Shown: in pieces, positions 17,478 through 25,980 of the stretch
How the letters are laid out: each line of letters opens with the position of its first letter
How positions within the stretch are numbered: position 1 is the first letter of the stretch
From: Pseudomonadota bacterium
GTDB taxonomy: Bacteria; Desulfobacterota; Desulfarculia; Desulfarculales; Desulfarculaceae
Length of the DNA stretch: 64,000 bases
NCBI GenBank assembly: GCA_018902755.1
Contig: JAHIQI010000050.1
Coordinates: 120,375 to 184,374, forward strand
Direction of reading: 5' to 3'
Made by a program: the position numbers and the translations under genes
The notes under the pieces: generated by a model
Told to the model about the DNA's origin: nothing
Seen by the model: only the letters and a program-made list of their open reading frames with translations
Databases searched by the model: none

Positions 17478-17507
17478 ACTATATTTTCGCCCTTGGCTCC
17501 GGGTCAA
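17478..17507 (-). promoter_or_regulatory. Sigma-70 promoter for the 15564-17444 gene
   Basis: Minus strand: TTGACC (17507-17502), 18-nt spacer, TATAGT (17483-17478). The predicted start near 17471 leaves a leader of about 26 nt before the AAGGAG/TTG start at 17444. This is the main reason to prefer the TTG start over the upstream ATG. Confidence 0.65.
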
Positions 17508-17539
17508 GCACGTGGCGGGAGCGCGCTCAAACTTCCCCG

Positions 17540-17577
17540 GGCAAAAAGCTTTTGCCAACCCGGTGATTTTCTATAGA
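17540..17577 (+). promoter_or_regulatory. Promoter with overlapping inverted repeat for the dpm1-like operon
   Basis: A perfect inverted repeat GGCAAAA-AGC-TTTTGCC (17540-17556) overlaps the -35 region of a plus-strand promoter whose -10 is TATAGA (17572-17577). A weak -35 (CTTTTG, 17-nt spacing) lies inside the repeat. This arrangement is typical of an operator, and it sits between two divergent glycan genes. Confidence 0.45.
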
Positions 17578-17615
17578 CTTGAGCGCTAACCTAGTCAACC
17601 ATCGAAAGACTGCCC

Positions 17616-18347
17616 ATGGAAGTTCTGGTCGTAATACCCACTTACAACGAATCCAACAACATCCGTCCCTTGAGCGAGGCGCTATTGGGGCTGGAATTGG
17701 ACCTGGGCGTCTTGATAGTCGACGACAATTCGCCCGACGGCACCGGCCGCATCGCCGACGCCCTGGCCAAGCAGGACCCGCGGGTGCACGTGTTGCACCG
17801 GCCCGGCAAGCAGGGCCTGGGCACCGCCTACCGCGAAGGCTTCGGCTATGCCCTGGCCAACTTCGACGCGCCACTGTTGGCCCAGATGGACGCCGACTTC
17901 TCCCATCCGCCCGAGGCCATGCCCGCCATGGTGGAGATGGCCCGCCGGGGATCGGTGGCCATCGGGTCTCGCTACGTGCGCGGCGGTGGGGTAAAAAACT
18001 GGGGCCTGGGGCGGCGCATCCTGAGCAAAGGCGCCAACATCTACGTGAGCACCGTCCTGGGCCTGCCGGTGGGCGACCTAACCACGGCCTACAAGTGCTG
18101 GCCTCGCCGGGTCTTGGAGCGGCTGGACCTGCCCACCGTGGGCGCCCAGGGCTTCGCCGCCCTGCCGGAGATGGCCTACCGGACCCATCTTTTGGGCTAT
18201 CGCCACGAAGAGCACCCTATCATCTTCGAGGACCGGCGGGTGGGCCAATCCAAGCTCACCGGCTCCATCGCCGTGGAGGCGTTCCTCAACGTCTGGCGAG
18301 TGCGCTTCAACAAGACCTTCGACCCGTCCCAGGCTCCCCCCGCCTGA
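17616..18347 (+). CDS. Polyprenol monophosphomannose synthase-like GT2 glycosyltransferase (Dpm1-like)
   Basis: A 243-residue soluble or peripheral GT-A enzyme with VVIPTYNESNNI at the N-terminus, IVDDNSPDGTG near 37, the metal-binding QMDADFSHPPE near 91, IGSRYVRGGGV, and the C-terminal RRVGQSKLTG. This matches dolichol/polyprenol-phosphate mannose synthases, which make polyprenyl-phosphate-mannose from GDP-mannose, the donor for GT-C enzymes such as the neighbours. It lacks the extra C-terminal membrane helices of ArnC-type proteins. The stop overlaps the next gene's ATG (TGATG), so it is coupled to the GT-C transferase downstream, its likely client. Confidence 0.87.
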   Translation: MEVLVVIPTYNESNNIRPLSEALLGLELDLGVLIVDDNSPDGTGRIADALAKQDPRVHVLHRPGKQGLGTAYREGFGYALANFDAPLLAQMDADFSHPPEAMPAMVEMARRGSVAIGSRYVRGGGVKNWGLGRRILSKGANIYVSTVLGLPVGDLTTAYKCWPRRVLERLDLPTVGAQGFAALPEMAYRTHLLGYRHEEHPIIFEDRRVGQSKLTGSIAVEAFLNVWRVRFNKTFDPSQAPPA

Positions 18348-20620
18348 TGACCTCCGACGCGGACCACCCCCACCCCCGACGCTGGCCCATTGCCCTGGGT
18401 CTGGCCGGATGCGTGGCCCTGTATTGGGTGGTGCGCCTGTGGCTGATCTCGTGCCCCTCTCTTAGCCAGGTGGACTACGACGAGGCGGTGACCGGGCTGA
18501 TGGCCCTGGAGATCCTCCAGGGCAAGCACCAGCTTCTTTTCTGGGGCCAGCCCTACATGGGCACCCTGGAGGCCTATCTGGCCGCCCTGCTCTTCAAGCT
18601 CTTCGGCCCCTCCACCCTGATGCTGCGCCTGTCCCTGCTCGTCTACGGCAGCGCCGGGGTGCTGGCCCTGTACTCCCTGGGCCGCGCCGCCGGGGGACGC
18701 CGCCTGGGCCTGCTGGCCGCCTGCCTGTGGTCCCTGCCTCCCTTGTTCCTGAGCTTCCAGGGGGTGTACGTCACCGGCGGCCATCTGGAGGCGGTGGTGG
18801 CCGGGGCCCTGCTCTTGGCCGGGGCCTGCCGCCTGGCCTTTGATCCGCCCCCCCGGGCGGGCCTTTGGGCCCTGGGCCTGGGGGTGGTGGGCGGCCTGGG
18901 CCTGTGGTCCAGCCTTTTGATTTTGCCCCTGGTGGCCGCCTCCCTGCTGGGCCTGTGCCTGGCCCGGCCCTCCTGGCTCGTCGGCCGGGGGCCCTGGCTG
19001 GCCGGGCTGGGGCTGCTGTTGGGCGCGGCCCCCCTGTTGGTGTGGAACGCCGAGCACCATTGGCTGACCCTGGTGCAGGTGGGCGGCTCCCAGCTAAGCC
19101 GGGCCTGGTCCAACGCCGGGATGCTCATCAGCAACGTGTGGGCCCCCATGCTCACCGGGGCCTGGTGGGACGGCCGCAGCGTGGCCGGTCAGATGCCTTC
19201 GCTGGTGCCCATGGCGGCGCTGGTCCTGATCTACCTGCCCGCCCTGGGGCTGGCCGTGGCCTCCCTGGTGGGCTGGGCGCGCCGGGCCTGGAAACGGCAA
19301 AACCCCTGGCAGTCTCCGGCCGACCTGGTGGCCCTGGCCCTGTGGGTGCTGCTGTTGCTGCATGCCTCCAGCGGGCACGGGCACAAGGCCATACTGCGCT
19401 ACGCCACTCCCCTGATGGTCCCCGTCACCGTCCTGGCCGCCCTGTGGCTGGGCAAGGTGAACCGTTGGCGACCCCTGGTGGGGGCCGGGCTGGTGGTGGG
19501 CCTTCTGGTCTTCAATCTCTACACCCACCACCTGTACCTGGAGCGTTTCGCCGGGACGCCCCACCGGCCGGTGGAGGCGGTGCTGGAGGTCCTGGCGGAC
19601 AAGGGGGTTGATTTCGGCTACGCCCACGGCCGGGTGGCCTTGCCGCTGACCTTCGAGAGCCAGGGCAAGGTGATGGCCGCCGACTTCTTCGGGGCGCGCA
19701 ACCTGAGCCACTTGCGCCAGGTGGACGCGGCCGAGCAACCGGCCTGGGTCACCCACAAGCGCCTGGCCGTGCCCGCGCCCACCATGCTGGGCCAGGCCCT
19801 ACGCCGCCTGGGGGTGTGGAAAAAGCCCCTGGAGGTGGAGCAGTACGTGGTGTGGCACGACTTCGACCCCGCCCCGGCGTTTAGCCCCCTGCCCTCCCAC
19901 TCCTGGCACGGTGAGGCCACCCAGGGCGAGGCCGCCGCGGTCCTGGACCGCAACCTGGACACCGCCTGGCAAGGTAGTCCCGACCGCCCCTCCCATCTGC
20001 GCCTGGACCTGGGAGCGCCCCAGCCGGTGGCCCGGATCAGCCTGCTGCCCGGACCGGCCTGGCGGGGCAAATCGGGCATGCTCTACAACCTTACGGTGGA
20101 GGGTTCCCTGGACGGCAAAACCTGGCAGACCCTGGCTGGCGGCGAGGGCTGCATGGCCGGGCTCACCTGGCGGGGCAAGCGCGTCAAGCTGGACCCGGTG
20201 CCCGCCCTGGAGTTCACCTTCCCGGCCCGGACCGTGCGCTGGCTGCGCCTGGAGATAAAGCCGGGCAATCCCTCCTGGCCTCCCCTGGAGATCGCCGAGC
20301 TGTTCCTCTACCAGCCGGAGGCGGGGCCGTCCTTGTGGCCCCAGGACGCCGAACAGCACGTTGAGTTGGGCCGCCAGGCCCTGGACGCCTGGGAAAGCCG
20401 CCCCACCGCGCCCTTCCCGGCGGGCCACGCCGCCTTCGCCCGCTTCTGGGCCTCCCAGGTCAACTGGTCCAAGGTGGTGCGCCACTTCAAGCAGGCCGCC
20501 TGCGTGGCCCCCGAATGGGAGCGGCCCTACCGCCTGCTCCTGGAGGCCGCCCGCAAAAGCAACCGGCCCCACGGCAGTCTGCGCGGCTCCTTCCCCTGCC
20601 CGCAACCGGACCGCTCCTAG
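18347..20620 (+). CDS. GT-C membrane glycosyltransferase with C-terminal discoidin-like (F5/8 type C) domain (paralogue 2)
   Basis: A 757-residue protein whose ATG overlaps the stop of the Dpm1-like gene. The open frame runs 256 codons further upstream, but there it only shadows that gene. The N-terminal half is polytopic, with the first-loop motif VDYDEAVTGLMALEILQGKH and WGQPYMGTLEAYLAAL of the three-member subfamily here. After the last helix (about residue 390) a soluble region carries a discoidin-like module (about 520-660: LDRNLDTAWQG, LRLDLGAPQPVARISLLPG, SLDGKTWQTLAGG, VRWLRLEI), then a short helical tail. It probably transfers a lipid-linked sugar made by the upstream synthase; the discoidin-like module may bind the growing glycan. 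Confidence 0.8.
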   Translation: MTSDADHPHPRRWPIALGLAGCVALYWVVRLWLISCPSLSQVDYDEAVTGLMALEILQGKHQLLFWGQPYMGTLEAYLAALLFKLFGPSTLMLRLSLLVYGSAGVLALYSLGRAAGGRRLGLLAACLWSLPPLFLSFQGVYVTGGHLEAVVAGALLLAGACRLAFDPPPRAGLWALGLGVVGGLGLWSSLLILPLVAASLLGLCLARPSWLVGRGPWLAGLGLLLGAAPLLVWNAEHHWLTLVQVGGSQLSRAWSNAGMLISNVWAPMLTGAWWDGRSVAGQMPSLVPMAALVLIYLPALGLAVASLVGWARRAWKRQNPWQSPADLVALALWVLLLLHASSGHGHKAILRYATPLMVPVTVLAALWLGKVNRWRPLVGAGLVVGLLVFNLYTHHLYLERFAGTPHRPVEAVLEVLADKGVDFGYAHGRVALPLTFESQGKVMAADFFGARNLSHLRQVDAAEQPAWVTHKRLAVPAPTMLGQALRRLGVWKKPLEVEQYVVWHDFDPAPAFSPLPSHSWHGEATQGEAAAVLDRNLDTAWQGSPDRPSHLRLDLGAPQPVARISLLPGPAWRGKSGMLYNLTVEGSLDGKTWQTLAGGEGCMAGLTWRGKRVKLDPVPALEFTFPARTVRWLRLEIKPGNPSWPPLEIAELFLYQPEAGPSLWPQDAEQHVELGRQALDAWESRPTAPFPAGHAAFARFWASQVNWSKVVRHFKQAACVAPEWERPYRLLLEAARKSNRPHGSLRGSFPCPQPDRS

Positions 20621-20630
20621 CCCTAAGCCC

Positions 20631-20659
20631 TTGTAAATAGGAAGCGCTCTCTTTACACT
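20631..20659 (+). promoter_or_regulatory. Possible promoter upstream of the first YbhN-like gene
   Basis: TTGTAA (20631-20636), 17-nt spacer, TACACT (20654-20659). The predicted leader is about 119 nt and contains GC-rich palindromic stretches and a GGGGAACCCC hairpin just before the ATG at 20785, where no clear ribosome site is seen. Confidence 0.45.
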
Positions 20660-20784
20660 GGCCCCAGGCGTCCCGGCGCGGGGCCCGGGCCGCCGTGCAG
20701 CTTAATAGTCAGGCCCCATGGCGGATTAGCTTTGCCCATTAATAAAGCCAGTCGCCCATATCCCTTGTTTGGGGAACCCCTAGC

Positions 20785-21786
20785 ATGAGGTGGCAGATCC
20801 TTGTGGGCCTGGCCGTCAGCGCCGCATGCCTGGCCTGGCTTTTGGGCCAGGTGGACCTGCCCCGCCTGGGCCAACTCCTGCTCCAGCTCAACCCCTGGTA
20901 TATCCTGGCGGTCGCCGCCCTGTTGGCCTGGGTTTTTTTCCTGCGCTCCCAACGCTGGCGGCTCTTGCTGCGTCCTTTGAAACGCTGCCCCATCGGCCCC
21001 CTGTATTCGGCCAACCTCATCGGCTTCATGGCCAACAACGTCCTGCCCGCCCGCCTGGGAGAAATCGTCAGGGCTTACGCCCTTAACCGCCTGTGCGCGG
21101 TGCCGGTGGCCGGTGCCTTGGCCACCCTGGTCATCGAGCGCATCCTGGACGGCATGGCCATCCTGGCCTTTTTCTTCCTGGCCCTGTGGTTCACCGACCC
21201 CACCGCCCAGGCCGGAGCCTTCAACGTGGCCTACCTTCGAGGCGCGGGCCTGTTCCTGCTGGCGGGTTACCTGGGGGTGCTGGCCCTGGTGGCCGCCCTG
21301 TGGCGCTGGCCCGCCGCCACCAGCGGCCGCCTGGCCCGCCTGGTGGGGCGCATCAGCCCCAGGCTGGGCCAAAAGACCGCCGCCATCCTGGAGGGCTTCA
21401 CCCAGGGCCTGGCCCTGTTGGGCCAGGGACGCCACCTGCCCCTGCTGATCGCCCAATCCCTGGCCCTGTGGCTGCTCATGCTACTCAGCGGCTATATCTT
21501 CCTGCCCGCGGTGGGCCTGCCCAACAGCCCCCTGCTGGCGGCCATGGCCCTGGTGGGAGGCTCCCTGGCCGCGGCGGTCCCCTCCGGGCCGGGCTACATA
21601 GGCACCACCCAACTGGCGGTGACCTGGGCGCTCATGCTGGCCGGGGCCGATCAGGAGCGGGCCGCGGCCTTCAGCCTGGTGTTCTGGGCGGCCAACTATT
21701 TCCCCATCACCGCCGCCGGGATGATTGAAATGCTGCGCCGGGGCCTGAGCCTGGGCTCCCTGCGCGGCGGCGGTGGGCAAAAATGA
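20785..21786 (+). CDS. YbhN/LPG-synthase-TM-like membrane protein (flippase-like)
   Basis: A 333-residue polytopic protein of the UPF0104/lysylphosphatidylglycerol-synthase transmembrane family. Signature segments are RSQRWRLLL near 52, ANNVLPARLGEIVRAYAL near 79-97, TLVIERILDG near 112, and VPSGPGYIGTTQLAV near 270. It lacks the soluble aminoacyl-transferase domain of true MprF, so it is more likely a lipid-linked sugar or lipid transporter/flippase than a lysyl-lipid synthase. Its TGA overlaps the ATG of the next GT-C gene (ATGA). Paralogues lie at 24981, 37144 and 42107. Function in glycan translocation is inference. Confidence 0.8.
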   Translation: MRWQILVGLAVSAACLAWLLGQVDLPRLGQLLLQLNPWYILAVAALLAWVFFLRSQRWRLLLRPLKRCPIGPLYSANLIGFMANNVLPARLGEIVRAYALNRLCAVPVAGALATLVIERILDGMAILAFFFLALWFTDPTAQAGAFNVAYLRGAGLFLLAGYLGVLALVAALWRWPAATSGRLARLVGRISPRLGQKTAAILEGFTQGLALLGQGRHLPLLIAQSLALWLLMLLSGYIFLPAVGLPNSPLLAAMALVGGSLAAAVPSGPGYIGTTQLAVTWALMLAGADQERAAAFSLVFWAANYFPITAAGMIEMLRRGLSLGSLRGGGGQK

Positions 21787-24140
21787 GCCCACGCCGGGAA
21801 GGTACCGGGGAGTTGACCACCCGGCGGGTGGCTTGGTGGCTTCTGGCCATCGTGGCCCTGGGGGCCCTGGTGCGCGGAATGTATTTGCTGTGGCCCCACC
21901 TGGACAGCGACATCGCGGTGGTGGGGCTCATGGCCCGCCACGCCCTAAACGGCGAGTTTTATCCCCTGTACTGGGGCAACCACTACGGCGGCAGCCTGGA
22001 GCCACTCATCGCCGCCGGGGTCTTCGCCCTCACCGGTTCCGGGCCCCGCGCCCTCAACGCCACCGCCGCCCTGATCTCCCTCAGTTACCTCCCCCTGCTC
22101 TACCTGCTGGGCAAGGAGATAATCGGACGCCGGGCCGGTCTGGTTGCCGCATTCTTGGCCGCCCTGGGGCCTTACATGCTGGTGGCCTACTCGGTGGTGG
22201 CCCGTGGCCTGCACGTGGAGATGCTCCCCCTGGGCGCTCTGCTGCTGTGGCTCACGGTGCGCCTGATCAAGGCCGGACCCACCGCGCCGGGCCAGGCCTG
22301 GGCCCTCATCGCCTGGGGTCTGACCGCCGGGGTGGGGGTGTGGACCAGCCCCCTGTTCATCTACTTTTTGCCCCCCACCATGTTTCTTTTGATCTACAGC
22401 GCGCCCCGCCTGGTCATCACCCCGCGCTTTTGGCTGATGGCCTTGGCCGCCCTGGTGGGGGCCGCGCCGCTGATCTACCACAACTGGCTAACCGGGGGCG
22501 GCACCCTGCACTACATGGAGATACCCCGGCCCCACTCTGGCTTCCTGAACAACCTGCACTTCCTGCTGCGCCACGGCCTGCCCGCCGCGGTGGGAGCCAC
22601 CTGGTTCAAGAAAGGCTGGCTGCTGCCCGGCCTGGGCCCGGCCCTGGCCCTGGCCGCCGGGCTCAGCCTGGCCTGGGCCCTGTGGCGCTGGGGCGGGGAC
22701 ATGTACCGGCGCTTCAGCCGAAACACGGGCTCCTCCGGCGGCGAGGTGCTGCTGCTGACCATGGGCTGCGTGGCCTATGTCTACTGCGCGGTGGGCGGGG
22801 CCGACTCCGGCTCCTTCCGCTATCTGCTGGCCCTGTACATCGTCTGGCCTTTGGTGGCCGCCCTGGCCTGGGACTCCCTGCGCCGCCGGGGCGGCGTGCT
22901 GGCCGGGCTGGGCTGGTTGTTCCTGGCCCTGGTGGCCGTGGGCAGCATCTGGGGCACCGTGGCCTTCTCGCCACTCAACCACGCCGAGCAGCGGGCGGCA
23001 TCCAGGGAAATGGGCCCGGAGCAGGCGTCCCTGACCCGCGCCCTTCAGGGCCTGGGCATCCGCTACGCCTATGTGGTGGATTACTGGATGGGCATGAAGG
23101 GCACCTTCCTGGCCGATGAGCAGGTGATCATGCTGCCCTTTGACCACGAGCGCCACCCCCCCTACAAAGAGGCCCTGCTGCGGGCTCCCCGCTACGCGGT
23201 GGTGATGCTGGGCGAGAACAACGCCAAGGTGACTCGCCAAAGCCTGGCCACGGTGGGGGCCTCGTACCGGGAAATAACCGTGCCGCCCCGCTGGCACGTC
23301 TTCTACGACTTCGCCCCGCCCAGCCCAAAACCGGCCCTGGTGGCCACCCAGGCATGGAGCCTGCGGGAGGGCATGGGCCTGGTCTTGTGGGACCGCGACG
23401 CCACCACCCGCCTCACCTGGCCCCAACAGCCGGGCACCGGCCCCACCATTGATCTGGGCGGCTCGGTGGAGGGGGTGTGTCAGGTGCTCATCTTCCCCGG
23501 CAGGGCCCAGTATCTGCCCAAGGAACTCAAGGTGCTGGGCAGCGGCGACGGGCAAAGCTGGCAAGAGCTGGCCAGGGCCCAGCCCTATCTCCCTTTCCAC
23601 TGGAGCGGGGGGCATTTGTCCATCAACCGGCGGGCCCCCTGGCAGGAGATACGCTTCGCGCCCACCACCCTGCGCTATTTGCGCCTGGAGCAGAGCGGCA
23701 AGGCCAAGGATATTTGGGCCCTAAACGAGGTGATGGTGGGCAGGCATGACGGCGATGGCCCCCCGGCCCCGCCGGTCGCGGCGGCCCGGCAACTGGCCCA
23801 TACCCGGCCCCAAGGGGAACGAATCTGGGCTCCCCCGGCGCTCAGGGCCTGGCTGCCGCCCGAGATGCGCATGGGACCGGCCACCCGGCACAAGCCCTCC
23901 TGGTTGCCGCCCTACCTCTACGCCCTGGAGCTTATGCCCCAGGGCCGTCCCCTGAGCCTAGCCGTGGAAGCGGAGATGGCCCCAGCCACGGCCAAGTCCT
24001 TGAGCCGGGCCGGCTATGAGCACAGCGCCCAACCCCTCCAGGGCTGGGTGCTGTTCCGGGCCACGCCGGGGCCGCTGGCCCGGCCCCTTTATTGGTCGGG
24101 AATCCTGCCCCTGGCGGTCAGCCGGGGCCCGCGCAACTAG
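21783..24140 (+). CDS. GT-C membrane glycosyltransferase with C-terminal discoidin-like domain (paralogue 3)
   Basis: A 785-residue protein coupled to the YbhN-like gene by an ATGA overlap. The N-terminal polytopic half contains LDSDIAVVGLMARHALNGE and WGNHYGGSLEPLIAA, the first-loop pattern shared with the 15564 and 18347 proteins. The soluble half includes a discoidin-like module (about 530-660) with DRDATTRLTWP, TIDLGGSVEGVCQVLIFPG, SGDGQSWQELA and LRYLRLEQSG, then a beta-rich tail. It probably uses a polyprenyl-phosphate sugar at the outer face of the inner membrane. The stop shares a CTAG tetranucleotide with the convergent GT2 gene. Confidence 0.78.
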   Translation: MSPRREGTGELTTRRVAWWLLAIVALGALVRGMYLLWPHLDSDIAVVGLMARHALNGEFYPLYWGNHYGGSLEPLIAAGVFALTGSGPRALNATAALISLSYLPLLYLLGKEIIGRRAGLVAAFLAALGPYMLVAYSVVARGLHVEMLPLGALLLWLTVRLIKAGPTAPGQAWALIAWGLTAGVGVWTSPLFIYFLPPTMFLLIYSAPRLVITPRFWLMALAALVGAAPLIYHNWLTGGGTLHYMEIPRPHSGFLNNLHFLLRHGLPAAVGATWFKKGWLLPGLGPALALAAGLSLAWALWRWGGDMYRRFSRNTGSSGGEVLLLTMGCVAYVYCAVGGADSGSFRYLLALYIVWPLVAALAWDSLRRRGGVLAGLGWLFLALVAVGSIWGTVAFSPLNHAEQRAASREMGPEQASLTRALQGLGIRYAYVVDYWMGMKGTFLADEQVIMLPFDHERHPPYKEALLRAPRYAVVMLGENNAKVTRQSLATVGASYREITVPPRWHVFYDFAPPSPKPALVATQAWSLREGMGLVLWDRDATTRLTWPQQPGTGPTIDLGGSVEGVCQVLIFPGRAQYLPKELKVLGSGDGQSWQELARAQPYLPFHWSGGHLSINRRAPWQEIRFAPTTLRYLRLEQSGKAKDIWALNEVMVGRHDGDGPPAPPVAAARQLAHTRPQGERIWAPPALRAWLPPEMRMGPATRHKPSWLPPYLYALELMPQGRPLSLAVEAEMAPATAKSLSRAGYEHSAQPLQGWVLFRATPGPLARPLYWSGILPLAVSRGPRN

Positions 24141-24814
24141 GAGCCGAAGCGAACCTTAAGAATTCGCTTTAAGGTCCACCAGGCGCTTTTGAGGGGGTCC
24201 AGGGTGCTTTCCCCGGTGCGCTCGTCATAGGGGATGAAGATCACCTTGAGCTTCTTGCCGTGGGCCATGGGCTTGAGCAACAGCTCCACCGGCAGGGCCG
24301 ACCCGTTGGCCTCGAACTCCATCTCATTGAACAGGCTGGTGCGGTAGGCACGCATGCCCGAGTGCAGGTCGGTGATGCGGCGCAGGAACAGCACGCTGGC
24401 TATCCAGGCGAAGCCCCAGTTGGCCAGGTAGTTGATCCAGGGCATGGTGGCGGGCTTGGTCTCCAGGCGCGAGGCGTCCACCACGTCGGCCTGGCCGGAG
24501 AGCACGTAGCCCGCCATCTGCATGATGCGGTCGGTGGGATAGGTGTCGTCGCAGTCCAGGGTGACCACCACCTGGCCCCGGGCCGAGGTGAGGGCCCGCA
24601 TCATGGCCGGGCCGTAGCCCTTGGGTGGGAACTGGCGCAGAACCTCGGCTCCGGCCGCGGCGGCGATCTCCGGGGTGCGGTCCTTGGAGGAGTCCACCAA
24701 CAGGATGTGGGCCTCGGGCGCGGCCGCCTGGATGTCGGCGATGACCTTGCCCACGGCTCCCTGTTCGTTCATGGAGATCATGGCCACGGTGATCTGGGGG
24801 TCGCTTGGGCTCAT
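24137..24814 (-). CDS. GT2 glycosyltransferase (polyprenyl-phosphate mannose/glucose synthase-like)
   Basis: A 225-residue GT-A enzyme from the ATG at 24814, which has AAAGGAC 7 nt upstream; the frame extends 33 codons further without support. Motifs are VAMISMNEQGAVGKVI, LLVDSSKDRTPE, the DxD-type TLDCDDTYPTDRI near 92-104, and MRAYRTSLFNEMEFEANG near 160. It resembles DPM1-like and other GT2 enzymes that charge polyprenyl phosphate. Convergent with the GT-C gene to its left and divergent from the YbhN-like gene to its right. It is a second candidate supplier of lipid-linked sugar for the island. Confidence 0.8.
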   Translation of the reverse strand: MSPSDPQITVAMISMNEQGAVGKVIADIQAAAPEAHILLVDSSKDRTPEIAAAAGAEVLRQFPPKGYGPAMMRALTSARGQVVVTLDCDDTYPTDRIMQMAGYVLSGQADVVDASRLETKPATMPWINYLANWGFAWIASVLFLRRITDLHSGMRAYRTSLFNEMEFEANGSALPVELLLKPMAHGKKLKVIFIPYDERTGESTLDPLKSAWWTLKRILKVRFGS

Positions 24815-24980
24815 TTGTCCGTCCTTTCGCGTGGCTAGATTTAGCATATCCGGGCGGGCCGCGCCACCGGCCACGGTTGCCAAACCACCGGCCCTCTGAT
24901 AGGTTGACCTCACTTTGGGCCGGGCGCGCGCGCCCCTCTAACCGCAACCCACTCCCGTGGCCCCTCCGGCCGGGAACGCC

Positions 24981-25976
24981 ATGAAAAGCCTTGTCAAGCG
25001 GCTGATACTTCTCGCCATTACCGCCCTGTTTCTCTACCTCGTATTGCGCAAGGTGGAGCCGGCCAAGCTTTGGCAGGCCCTCACCCAGGTCTACTGGCCC
25101 CTTTTGGTGCCGGTGGTGCTGGTGTATCTGGCCGGGTTCATTCCACGGGCACAGAAATGGCGCATCATCCTGGGGCGCATCAAGCCGGTGAGCCTGGACG
25201 GCTGCCTGGGCTACATCCTGGTGGGCTGCGCGGCCAACTCCCTGCTGCCCGCCCGTTTGGGCGAACTGGTCAGGGCCTTCATCTGCGGCCGCCGGGAGCA
25301 GGTGCCCGCCACCTCGGTTCTAAGCACCATCGTGCTGGAGCGGGTGCTGGAGGTGCTGTCGTTGCTGGTGCTCTTGTGCGCGGTGGTGTGGGCCACCGGC
25401 CGGGGCGAACTGTACCAACTGGCCCTGGTAGGGCTGGCAGTGTGCCTGGGGCTCATGGCCGGGCTGTTCCTCTTGCAGCAACGGCCCGGCTGGCTCTTGA
25501 AGCTGGTCGCCTTGCTGCCCTGGCCCGGCCTGCGGGAGAGGGCCCAAGGCTGGCTCACAACCTTTGTGGAAGGCCTGGCCGTGGTCAAGAGCCCGGCCCG
25601 CCTGGGGGCGGTCATCGTTTTGGGCTGGGCGGTGTACCTCATCGAGGGCGCCGCCTATTGGCTCCTGGCCTATGCCTTTGACATGCAGGTCACTTACCTT
25701 CAGGTGCTTTTCGTGTTGTGCTTCATCTTCGTGGGCATGACCATCCCCTCCACGGTGGGCAACATCGGCCCCTTGCAATACTTCTGCGTGCTGGGTTTGG
25801 GCTACTTCGGCGTGGACAGCTCCACCGCCCTGATCTACAGTGTTTTCATCAACGCTATGATGTACTTGACCGTGCCTCTGGGCCTGGCCTACATGCATGC
25901 CTACGGCGCCACCCTGAGCAGCCTGCGCAGCCAGATCGGCGCGGGCTCCGAAGCGCCTCCCCCTTCAGCGGAGTAA
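24981..25976 (+). CDS. YbhN/LPG-synthase-TM-like membrane protein (flippase-like)
   Basis: A 331-residue polytopic protein from the ATG at 24981; an upstream in-frame GTG at 24957 is less likely. It has the family signatures RAQKWRIILGRI, CAANSLLPARLGELVRAF, TIVLERVLEVLSL and IPSTVGNIGPLQYFCV. Length and layout match the stand-alone transmembrane half of MprF, without the lysyl-transferase domain. The stop is 4 nt from the galE-like ATG, so the two probably share an mRNA. It may translocate a lipid-linked glycan; the substrate is not predictable. Confidence 0.8.
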   Translation: MKSLVKRLILLAITALFLYLVLRKVEPAKLWQALTQVYWPLLVPVVLVYLAGFIPRAQKWRIILGRIKPVSLDGCLGYILVGCAANSLLPARLGELVRAFICGRREQVPATSVLSTIVLERVLEVLSLLVLLCAVVWATGRGELYQLALVGLAVCLGLMAGLFLLQQRPGWLLKLVALLPWPGLRERAQGWLTTFVEGLAVVKSPARLGAVIVLGWAVYLIEGAAYWLLAYAFDMQVTYLQVLFVLCFIFVGMTIPSTVGNIGPLQYFCVLGLGYFGVDSSTALIYSVFINAMMYLTVPLGLAYMHAYGATLSSLRSQIGAGSEAPPPSAE

Positions 25977-25980
25977 GTTC

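Noticed and set aside
17579..20620. A single 1013-codon open frame
   Set aside because: Its first 256 codons lie in another frame of the clearly real Dpm1-like gene (17616-18347). The recognisable GT-C protein starts at the ATG at 18347.
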